Shown here: in pieces, positions 1-7,900 of the stretch
How the letters are laid out: the number at the start of each line of letters is the position of its first letter
How positions within the stretch are numbered: the stretch's first letter is position 1
From: Legionellales bacterium
GTDB lineage: Bacteria; Pseudomonadota; Gammaproteobacteria; Legionellales; Legionellaceae
DNA length: 57,515 nt
Direction of reading: 5' to 3'
Assembly (NCBI GenBank): GCA_026399195.1
Contig: JAPLRK010000052.1
Coordinates: 1 to 57,515, forward strand
The notes under the pieces: generated by a model
The model's database searches: none
Told to the model about the DNA's origin: nothing
Seen by the model: only the letters and a program-made list of their open reading frames with translations
Program-made: the position numbers and the translations under genes

Positions 1-55
1 ACGGGGAAAACTTGGACCCTCAGGCCTGCAAAGCGTACCGGTTAAGGATATCTTT

Positions 56-361
56 TTATACCCCCTGGATCGAAATTTTAAAACGGTCTTGAAAAATTGG
101 GCTTGTCAATAACGGGGTTGACCGAATGTTTACAGCTTTACCACCGCAGTCCGTATTGCTTTCAGCGGTAACAGCTATATCAAACTCTGCATTTTGGTAA
201 TACTTTCCATCATGAGTTCGAGTTATATTGCACTGGCCAGCATCGTGTAAATTCATTATTGGACAAATGTAGTCAGCCTTGTCATCCAATTCTGATTTGG
301 CTCCTTCAATAGCTTCAACGATCTCAACAAGCGCAGTTCTGATAAATTCTTTAAGATCCAT
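56..361 (-). CDS. small conserved-looking hypothetical protein
   Basis: Encodes about 101 residues from the ATG at 361 and I do not recognise a named family. An in-frame TTG six codons upstream is possible, but the ATG has the purine-rich GAAGAA about five bases before it. The protein opens with an amphipathic helix (MDLKEFIRTALVEIVEAI) and then has a beta-rich half containing EFDIAVTAES, two cysteines near the middle and one in the TDCGG turn. There is no signal peptide or membrane segment, so it is probably cytoplasmic. Composition and the helix-then-strands layout look like a real protein rather than a shadow frame, and nothing opposes it on the other strand. It lies downstream of tRNA-Asn on the same strand. 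Function unknown. Confidence 0.6.
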   Translation of the reverse strand: MDLKEFIRTALVEIVEAIEGAKSELDDKADYICPIMNLHDAGQCNITRTHDGKYYQNAEFDIAVTAESNTDCGGKAVNIRSTPLLTSPIFQDRFKISIQGV

Positions 362-504
362 TTTATTCTTCAAATACAAGTAAAAATCTAATTTTAGGGC
401 TTATAACATGCCTAGCAAGGTACTTGGAGGAAGGTTTAGAGGAACGTTTTTTAGAATTTACAGAAGGGATTTTTCAAGAATCGCCATATAACCCTTATTA
501 TATA

Positions 505-580
505 TGGCTCCCCGGGACGGACTCGAACCGCCGACCTAATGATTAACAGTCATCCGCTCTACCGACTGAGCTACCGGGGA
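505..580 (-). tRNA. tRNA-Asn (anticodon GTT)
   Basis: A 76-nt cloverleaf reads on the minus strand. The 7-bp acceptor stem TCCCCGG pairs with CCGGGGA, followed by discriminator G and an encoded CCA. The D-arm has AGCTCAGTCGGTAGAGC, the anticodon loop is CTGTTAA with anticodon GTT, and the T-arm has GGTTCGAGTCC. The anticodon and the G73 discriminator both fit asparagine. Confidence 0.97.
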
Positions 581-590
581 ATAGGGCGAA

Positions 591-619
591 ATCTTAAAGG
601 GATTCTGTGGATTGGTCAA
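591..619 (-). promoter_or_regulatory. sigma70 promoter of tRNA-Asn with GC-rich discriminator
   Basis: On the minus strand TTGACC (614-619, 5/6 match to the -35 consensus) is followed by a 17-bp spacer and TAAGAT (591-596, 4/6 match to -10). The bases between the -10 and the mature tRNA 5' end are GC-rich (CGCCC), the discriminator type typical of stringently controlled stable-RNA promoters. Its position over 612-619 argues against the TTG at 612 as the start of the divergent gene. Confidence 0.7.
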
Positions 620-728
620 TAGACAAGAGGTTATTTATGGAAGAAAAAACATCATTGGCAGTAACTTTGCTGTTCATCAGGGGTATAATCATCGGATGAT
701 CAATCGATCTTCGTTGAAGGAACCGCAT

Positions 729-1622
729 ATGTTTGCTGATGAAATCTCATTAAGCAGCGCTGAAAAAAAATGGATATTGACTCGGCGGGTGACCCGATTG
801 GCAGATGATAAAGAAGTTCAGATCTATCCCATGGGGGCTGAACGATATTTATCTTCTGTGTTATTTGGACGGGAAAATGCTCGATATGATCTTCGGGCCG
901 ATATGGTAGGAAAAGATGTTTTGGTCATTCCGGGCTATGGAAATAGTGGTTTTTTGCTCGCCCAGTCTGGTGCAAAATCCGTCACTATTTGTGATAAAGA
1001 TCCAGTGACTATCGCATGGATTAAGGCGTTTAAGAAGTACTATCATTTCAGAGAGCAGGGGGGCTTCGTGACTTATCCGTCGATTGGTGACCTATTGACG
1101 GCGCTGACGTGTTGGTATCCCCCGATTTTAAAGCTCCCTTTTGGGCGATATGCTCATGCAGTCCTTTGGGCCATTCATCCTAACGGCTTGAGGCGCATCT
1201 ACATTCATTATTTGTTGACCCTTGTCCATCACGCGATGAGCTTGAAACATCAGGGAGATTATGAACTTAAGCGGACGATACACTTTCAGGCGGGAACCCT
1301 CCATCAAGTGATTAAGAAAACCTATGATACGGCCTTTGTTCCGTATCTTTTGGGCGTTCAAAACGGCATTGAGCTGGAAGAAGATATCGTGCGCTTTGTA
1401 GAACTATTGGCGCCGATCATCAAAGGACACATCCTGATAAGCCCATCGCATAACAGCAAAGAGTTTTTAGTGATGGGTAAACGTTATTTTGTAACGACCT
1501 CATGTTCAAGTCTTCAAACCATTCCAGGATTGCAACCATTTATGAAGGCTGAAGACAGGCATTGGTTTCGCTCACAGGGTCTCGCCATCTTGCAAGGATC
1601 CCTACTTACAAAACCGCTGTAA
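729..1622 (+). CDS. predicted Rossmann-fold, methyltransferase-like protein
   Basis: Encodes about 297 residues. I place the start at ATG 729 because GAAGGA lies 7 bases upstream and a TATAAT at 684-689 would start the transcript near 696. In-frame TTG 612 sits inside the tRNA promoter. About 50 residues in, VLVIPGYGNSGFLLAQ resembles motif I of a SAM-binding Rossmann fold. It is followed by VTICDKDP, an acidic end to the second strand as in class I methyltransferases. The middle is rich in Trp, Tyr and Leu (LTCWYPPILKLPFG), and the last third includes FDTAFVPYLLG-type strands (here YDTAFVPYLLG). No signal peptide. The substrate is unknown, and the methyltransferase assignment rests only on the fold-like motifs. 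The 3' end overlaps the convergent aminotransferase gene by 21 bp. Confidence 0.7.
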   Translation: MFADEISLSSAEKKWILTRRVTRLADDKEVQIYPMGAERYLSSVLFGRENARYDLRADMVGKDVLVIPGYGNSGFLLAQSGAKSVTICDKDPVTIAWIKAFKKYYHFREQGGFVTYPSIGDLLTALTCWYPPILKLPFGRYAHAVLWAIHPNGLRRIYIHYLLTLVHHAMSLKHQGDYELKRTIHFQAGTLHQVIKKTYDTAFVPYLLGVQNGIELEEDIVRFVELLAPIIKGHILISPSHNSKEFLVMGKRYFVTTSCSSLQTIPGLQPFMKAEDRHWFRSQGLAILQGSLLTKPL

Positions 1623-2780
1623 CCTATCCATGGCATCACGCAAAATGTCCATGCTGGTAGAAAATGAGATGCGGATACAGCCTTCGGTGCCGAAAGCGGA
1701 TCCAGGGACCAGTGCTACGCCTACGTCTTGTAATAGTCGGTCGGAAAACTCAATATCGTTGGCTAATCCTCGGCGTGATATCACCTGCTGTACATTTGGA
1801 AAAATATAAAAGGTGCCGTCGGCTGGGATGACCTCGATACCCGAGATATCATTCAAACGCCCCACAACATAATCATGTCGAGCTCGAAAGGCTTTGACCA
1901 TGGTTTGAATGGATTCATCAGTGCCATTGAGAGCAGCGACGGCTGCTTTTTGGGCTATGGAACATGGGTTAGATGTGGATTGCGATTGAATGGTTTGCAT
2001 GCCTTCGATGAGGTGCGCAGGCCCGCCCGCATAACCTATGCGCCAACCCGTCATGGCGTATGCTTTAGATACCCCGTTGAGCACAATCGTTCGGTCATAA
2101 AGCTCGGGGCATGCATTTAAAATGTTGGCAAATGGGTGTGACCAAATGATTTTTTCATACATGTCATCAGTCGCGATGAAGACGTGTGGATGTTTTTTGA
2201 GAACTTCGCCTAATGCTTGCAACTCAGCGAGGTTGTAGGCAATACCTGAAGGGTTTGATGGACTGTTGATGACGAAGAGTTTGGTCTTGGGCGTGATGGC
2301 AAGCGCTAATTGTTGGGGTGTTATTTTGTAACGAACGGCGGCTGTGGTGGGTAAAATGACAGGAGTGGCGTCTGCCAATAAGGCGATGTCAGGATATGAT
2401 ACCCAGAATGGGGCTGGAATCAAAACTTCGTCATCCTCATTGAGGAGTGCTTGGCACAAATTATAAAAACTTTGCTTGCCGCCAACAGAGACCAGAATTT
2501 GCTTAAGTTGATAATCAAGCCCATTGTCGCGTTGAAATTTTTGTCTCACGGCTTCTTTGAGCTCTGGGCAGCCATCCACAGCAGTGTATTTGGTAAAGCC
2601 TGCTTCAATGGCGGCAATGGCTGCCTGTTTGATGTGGATCGGTGTGTCAAAATCGGGTTCACCAGCTCCTAGTCCGACAACGTCAAGGCCTGCAGCACGC
2701 ATTCTGGCCGCCTTGGCAGTGACCGCCAACGTGGGGGAGGGCTTGACAGGGTTCAAGCGGTTAGCCAAGGTGATATCCAT
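1602..2780 (-). CDS. PLP-dependent class I aminotransferase (aspartate aminotransferase type)
   Basis: Encodes 392 residues, the usual length for the fold-type I, class I aminotransferases that make or use aspartate/glutamate. The N-terminus has the substrate-recognition stretch [22 protein letters not shown] is the conserved Asn-Pro loop, and [16 protein letters not shown] carries the PLP-binding lysine (about K239) followed by the phosphate-binding Arg region. The C-terminal arginine that binds the substrate carboxylate is in [12 protein letters not shown] 2780 is preferred to TTG 2783 because AGGAG lies 7 bases upstream of it. Cytoplasmic. The exact substrate (Asp, aromatic, prephenate) cannot be fixed from sequence alone. 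It is divergent from uvrB across a 29-bp gap that must hold both promoters. Confidence 0.93.
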   Translation of the reverse strand: MDITLANRLNPVKPSPTLAVTAKAARMRAAGLDVVGLGAGEPDFDTPIHIKQAAIAAIEAGFTKYTAVDGCPELKEAVRQKFQRDNGLDYQLKQILVSVGGKQSFYNLCQALLNEDDEVLIPAPFWVSYPDIALLADATPVILPTTAAVRYKITPQQLALAITPKTKLFVINSPSNPSGIAYNLAELQALGEVLKKHPHVFIATDDMYEKIIWSHPFANILNACPELYDRTIVLNGVSKAYAMTGWRIGYAGGPAHLIEGMQTIQSQSTSNPCSIAQKAAVAALNGTDESIQTMVKAFRARHDYVVGRLNDISGIEVIPADGTFYIFPNVQQVISRRGLANDIEFSDRLLQDVGVALVPGSAFGTEGCIRISFSTSMDILRDAMDRLQRFCK

Positions 2781-2809
2781 CAAGATGCTCCTATGATATA
2801 GTTCATATT

Positions 2810-4801
2810 ATGAAGAAAGAATTCAAAATTTACGCACCTTATTCGCCTGCAGGTGATCAACCCGCTGCCATCCAGTCGTTGCTCGATGGTGTCCGAGATG
2901 GGCTTGCTCGGCAGACACTTTTAGGTGTTACGGGCTCTGGTAAAACATTTACCATCGCCCAAGTGATCCAATCCCTACAACGCCCCACATTGATTTTAGC
3001 GCCAAACAAAACCTTGGCGGCCCAATTATATGGCGAATTCAAGGTGTATTTCCCGGAAAATGCCGTGGAATATTTTGTGTCTTACTACGACTATTATCAG
3101 CCAGAAGCCTATGTTCCATCGTCCGATACGTTCATTGAAAAAGATGCGTCTATCAATGAACACATTGAGCAAATGCGCTTATCAGCGACCAAAGCCTTGA
3201 TCGAGCGAAAAGACGCCATAATTGTGGCGACTGTTTCTGCAATTTATGGTTTGGGCAGCCCAGAATCCTACTTACATATGGTATTACATTTGTCACGCAA
3301 AGAACAATGTGATCAACGACATATCTTACGGCGTTTGGCTGAAATGCAGTATATTCGGAGTCCGCAAACGTTGGCCAGGGGGCAATTTCGGGTTCATGGT
3401 GATGTGATTGATATTTTTCCTGCTGATGAGGAAAAAGACGCTGTTCGAATTGAGCTATTTGATGATGAGGTGGCGAGTATTTCACGTTTTGATCCCTTAA
3501 CAGGAGTCATTCTTCAGCCCTTACCTCGAGTGACCATTTTTCCTAAAACGCATTATGTGACGCCACGTGAGCGTTTGTTGGCAACTATCGATGCCGTGAA
3601 AATTGAGTTGCAGCAACGCTTGGCTGAATTTGAGTCACAACATAAATTATTGGAAGCGCAACGCTTACAACAGCGAACTTCTTTTGATATTGAAATGATG
3701 TTAGAGCTAGGCTATTGCTCGGGTATTGAAAACTACTCACGCTACTTGTCTGGACGAGGCGAGGGGGAGGCGCCTCCCACTTTATTTGATTATTTGCCAG
3801 ATGAGGCCCTATTGATCATTGATGAGTCGCATGTGACCATACCTCAACTTGGCGGCATGTATCGGGGTGATCGCTCGCGCAAGGAAACTTTGGTTAATTA
3901 TGGCTTTCGGCTGCCATCAGCCTTAGACAATCGTCCTATGCGGTTTGAGGAGTTTTTGCACCGATCACCCCAAACCATTTATATTTCAGCCACTCCTGGA
4001 CCTTATGAACAGGAGCACTCCGATAAGGTGGCCGAACAGGTCGTGCGACCTACAGGTCTTGTTGATCCACAAGTTGAGATTCGGCCTGTCACGAGCCAAG
4101 TGGATGATCTGCTTTCGGAAATTCGTCAGGTGACGGCCGAGGGCAATCGCACATTGGTAACAACACTCACCAAGAGGATGGCTGAGAATTTGACGGATTA
4201 TTTGAAGGAGCATGGTATCAAAGTTCGATATTTGCATGCAGACATTGATACCGTTGAACGCGTGGAAATCATACGAGATCTTCGTCTTGGGGTGTTTGAT
4301 GTGTTGGTGGGGATTAATCTGTTGCGAGAAGGCCTTGATATGCCAGAGGTGTCTTTGGTGGCTATCCTTGATGCAGATAAAGAAGGCTTTCTGCGATCAG
4401 ATCGCTCGTTGATTCAAACCATTGGCAGGGCTGCCCGTCATGTGAATGGGCGAGCAATTTTATACGCTGATCGTATGACGGGATCTATCGTACGTGCGAT
4501 GGATGAAACAGATCGTCGACGCCAAAAACAAATCGCGCATAACGAGCAGCATGGGATTACGCCAAAGGGGATCAAAAAATCCATCACAGATATTATGGAG
4601 GGTGCCTACATAGGGACTCGGAAAACAGCCTTGGTAGAGAAAAAAAATGCTTATGCTCATTTGTCGTTGGATGAGCTTGTTAAGCGGATGAATCAATTAG
4701 AAAAGCAAATGCATCAACACGCCAAAAATATGGAATTTGAGCAAGCAGCATCAGCTCGTGATGACCTGTTGTTGCTGAAAGAACAGCTCAAACACCGATG
4801 A
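2810..4801 (+). CDS. uvrB: excinuclease ABC subunit UvrB
   Basis: UvrB is the damage-verifying helicase-like subunit of nucleotide excision repair: it is loaded by UvrA and presents the lesion to UvrC. The 663 residues match family length. Visible motifs are Walker A GVTGSGKT (39-46), the damage-binding beta-hairpin [12 protein letters not shown] near 90-105, the DESH Walker B box around 338, motif [11 protein letters not shown], and a C-terminal UVR domain ([18 protein letters not shown]) that docks UvrC. The start ATG 2810 lies 29 bp from the divergent aminotransferase start. I see no CTGT-N8-ACAG LexA box there, so SOS control like that of E. coli uvrB is not evident. Confidence 0.98.
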   Translation: MKKEFKIYAPYSPAGDQPAAIQSLLDGVRDGLARQTLLGVTGSGKTFTIAQVIQSLQRPTLILAPNKTLAAQLYGEFKVYFPENAVEYFVSYYDYYQPEAYVPSSDTFIEKDASINEHIEQMRLSATKALIERKDAIIVATVSAIYGLGSPESYLHMVLHLSRKEQCDQRHILRRLAEMQYIRSPQTLARGQFRVHGDVIDIFPADEEKDAVRIELFDDEVASISRFDPLTGVILQPLPRVTIFPKTHYVTPRERLLATIDAVKIELQQRLAEFESQHKLLEAQRLQQRTSFDIEMMLELGYCSGIENYSRYLSGRGEGEAPPTLFDYLPDEALLIIDESHVTIPQLGGMYRGDRSRKETLVNYGFRLPSALDNRPMRFEEFLHRSPQTIYISATPGPYEQEHSDKVAEQVVRPTGLVDPQVEIRPVTSQVDDLLSEIRQVTAEGNRTLVTTLTKRMAENLTDYLKEHGIKVRYLHADIDTVERVEIIRDLRLGVFDVLVGINLLREGLDMPEVSLVAILDADKEGFLRSDRSLIQTIGRAARHVNGRAILYADRMTGSIVRAMDETDRRRQKQIAHNEQHGITPKGIKKSITDIMEGAYIGTRKTALVEKKNAYAHLSLDELVKRMNQLEKQMHQHAKNMEFEQAASARDDLLLLKEQLKHR

Positions 4802-4804
4802 TGC

Positions 4805-4909
4805 CTAGGATCTCGGTAAACGACTATTATAGTCTCCTGGAATAGCAAAATAATCCTGCAGTCCAAGCTCCTGAAGTCTTTGTGCCAAATAAGTGCCAAC
4901 TGTGGTCAT
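4805..4909 (-). pseudogene. N-terminal remnant of a pyruvate/indolepyruvate (2-keto acid) decarboxylase
   Basis: The minus-strand frame from ATG 4909 encodes 34 residues beginning MTTVGTYLAQRLQELGL and continuing to FAIPGDYN. This is the characteristic amino terminus of thiamine-diphosphate-dependent pyruvate and indolepyruvate decarboxylases (T-V-G-x-Y-L...R-L...G...F-x-V-P-G-D-Y-N). The frame then degenerates to SRLPRS and stops at 4805, where such enzymes continue for over 500 residues. The remainder is absent because the next sequence is the 3' end of uvrB. An AAGGGA about 9 bases before the ATG could be the old ribosome site. It sits just downstream of the 1822-residue gene. The identification is motif-based and clear; whether the stump is translated is unknown. 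Confidence 0.78.
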
Positions 4910-4932
4910 GAATGAAGTCCCTTACGTTATTG

Positions 4933-7900
4933 TTACGACCTAATCGAAGCTGATTTAGGTGGGGTACCGACCCGAGCCATAGGAGTGCTCTCTTTAGGCG
5001 GCAGTTGAAAAAACAAATCAGGTAACCTGGTGGTGCCACCGGAGCTCCTATGGGGTAATGTGGGGCTGCTTTTTCTAGAGAGGATGGTTCTTTGTAAAAC
5101 TGCGGATGATCGGACCATTTGGGCGCTGATATAATCGGCCAATCGAGTATCATCGCTTGGGGGATGTGCCACTATCGTATCGTAATGATTACTTCCGTTA
5201 TAAACGAGAACGAGGGTATTCGATAAATCCCTGGAGGGTAGATAGGGTTTGCTTGATCCCTCGCCTGCTCGAAAAATGCGATTTTCCATGGTTGTCGCTC
5301 GTGGGATCATCATGTCGGGATGCAAAATAAGGATATCATGTTGCAAAACACAGCCCAGGGCTCTTAAACTCAGGGCGCCTCCCCATGCGCCTCGTTCCAG
5401 ACTCGCTGCATAAGCGGGGATATCCTCGGCTTGATTAAACTCATCAACCATATCATCCTTGCGGGCATTTTCACCAATAAAAGGTTTGAAATCATCTTGA
5501 TGAGCGAGCAAATGGCGGGAGGTGATGATACGTAATTCTTGGGCCAATTCTTTAATGTGCTCAGATCTGACAGGGGTCATTAATGGGCAAAGATTTTGGA
5601 CTGCTGCAAGTTGGGTCGGGGAGCATTTGGCAAGTTGTGTGGCTATCGCCATAAATTGGCAACTTCCACCGTGAGGCCCTGGAGCTACTTTTTCTTTGAT
5701 TAAACCAAAGTTAACGTTAAGAAATTGATCGAATGCATCCCGAAAGGCTGCTTTTTTGGAAGAAACCGACAACAATACCATCTGTAACTCTGAGAGGCTC
5801 GCATGGACACTCATAGGAGGAGTTATCATGTTTTTTCGTGCTAAGATCCCAGTCTCGTGGGTCGTAGCGGATAGATAGGGGGTTGAAATGAGCGTGAATC
5901 CTTTTTCTAGTGCCTCTTCAATTGTGCCGGCTCGATATCCAAACAAGCCTACTGTTGCTGAGGCTTGGCCATATAACTCCCCGTCTGAGGTACGTATTCC
6001 GGCTTTTGTTGTGATCTCTTTTGCCGTGATGCCAAACCCACCCCACCCAAAGGGTACACTCTTTGCATGGCACCCGGTCAAAAAGATTCTTGGAAAAAAA
6101 GACATGGAACGTAGTGTCTCGTGGGCGGCTTCTCTATCCACTTTTAATGACACCTCAAACCACCGGTGTCTCGCATAAGTCGTTCCCATGATTAATTTTT
6201 CTCTCAAAGGGATGTAAGGTGGCACAAGATTTGAGCGTAAATAATGGACCATATTGGATGCGATATATCTTGCAAAACGATCAATAGCACTTCTTGCGAT
6301 CACTCCGATTTGATCTTCATAAATGATGGCAATATCGTAAGCAATGCTTGAAAAAATGCCGTCCGGTTTCAGGATGGATTCACTGATGTTATCAGCCAAA
6401 AGATTGTTTTTATATTGCTCTGTTTTATCATGGGCATCTACAGCAATGTCAGCCAATCCGGAAACCACTTCTTTGAGGTTAACATCTAAGCTGACTCCAA
6501 ACGCAGAAATGGTACTGGGCAATAGGCTGCTGGTTGCTTTTACAGCTTTACCGAAAAGGGCTGCTTTGCTGTCGCGCGGATCGGTTCCTTTGGCCTTGTC
6601 CAAATGAACTTTTAATTTGAGGGCAAAATGCTCGGAAAGGAATTTGATGAATAAAGCAAACTTGGACGAGGGTGCGACGGGTCTTTGTAAATTCATTTGG
6701 GTTTTTTTAGAGGCTTTTTGAACCAATTTTTGTTGATATTGAATGAAGGGATTGTCAGGCATTTTTTGTCGAGCAGAGGCAAAATCACACAACGCCATTT
6801 GACGGTTTGCCGCATCACCTAATTTATAATGAGCATAGCCCTTGCCTGCCAGTGATGGGGCGCTGTCAGGGTAGACCTTGAGGTAGCGCTTGTAATCGAT
6901 GATGGCCTGCTCATAGGCGCCTATATTCACTAATATTTCTGCTCTTTCTAAAAATACTGAAATGTTTTCAGGTTGATCTTGTATCAGTGCATTCAGTTTA
7001 TTTAGTAAGGTTTCGGCATTTTTTAACGGTAATGTTAGAGGAATCGTGAATAAGTTATTGGCCTTCGGGTAAATCGAGCCAGGAACGGCCAGTAACGTAT
7101 TGTATAATTTCAAAGCTTGTCTGATGTTTTTTTCGGTGCTTCCGTCATAAAGCTGTGACGCTATGGATCGAATTTTTAACAGATATTGTATGATTTTGGT
7201 TTCGCGACGAGGATCGATTTTTTGGGTTGAGATTTCTTTTTTTCCGATGATCCAGATCAGTGAATAATACAAATCGTAGAGTTCCCAAGAAGGATGGTCC
7301 TCTCTTTCAAAGTCATAATACATTTTCTGGGCGCTTTTTAATGCGTGTTGTGCCAAAAACAGACACTCTTTCTTTTCCTCTTTATTGAAATCAATCCCTT
7401 GTTTATATTGTTTGATGTAAAGCCGTCCTAAAGTCAGCCAAAGTTTGATCTGTTGCGATTCTTTTTCCTCTACGGGCTTTTCAAGGTGTGATTCTAATAA
7501 GGAAATGATCGACGCATAAGCTTTCCCATCGGGTTTCGGTTGTGATTTGATGGCTGCTTGGCAGAAATGGATTTTTTCATTGATGGCCCTCTCAGCTTGC
7601 CCCATCAGTTTTTCAAAGCTGCTTTTTACTTCAGGGTTCATCCCTTTTGACTTGATTTTAAGACCTAAAGTATCACAAGCTTTGAAATGTTCAGAAAAGA
7701 CATGAGGCCATCGATTGACCACTGCAAAAAAGGCTGTTGCATTGGCATTCGCTTGTACAAAAGGGTTGACTCTATAAGCCGCCTTCTGAGCAAGGTTGGG
7801 GAACTCATTTTTGATTCGCTTGATTTTATGTAGAAAGTGAATGGGCCACCAAATTCTATCTTCTATCGCTTCATTCAGCATGAGTTGAAAGGATAAATGG

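Noticed and set aside
612-728. Upstream in-frame extension (TTG 612) of the methyltransferase-like gene
   Set aside because: It runs through the tRNA-Asn promoter and its own likely -10 (684-689); ATG 729 has a good Shine-Dalgarno sequence.
4827-5153. Minus-strand 108-codon frame at the end of the OTU gene
   Set aside because: It overlaps both the OTU gene 3' end and the decarboxylase stump in a different register, with no recognisable content.
5888-6607. Plus-strand open frames opposite the giant OTU gene
   Set aside because: Shadow frames without ribosome sites, fully inside a coherent 1822-codon gene.
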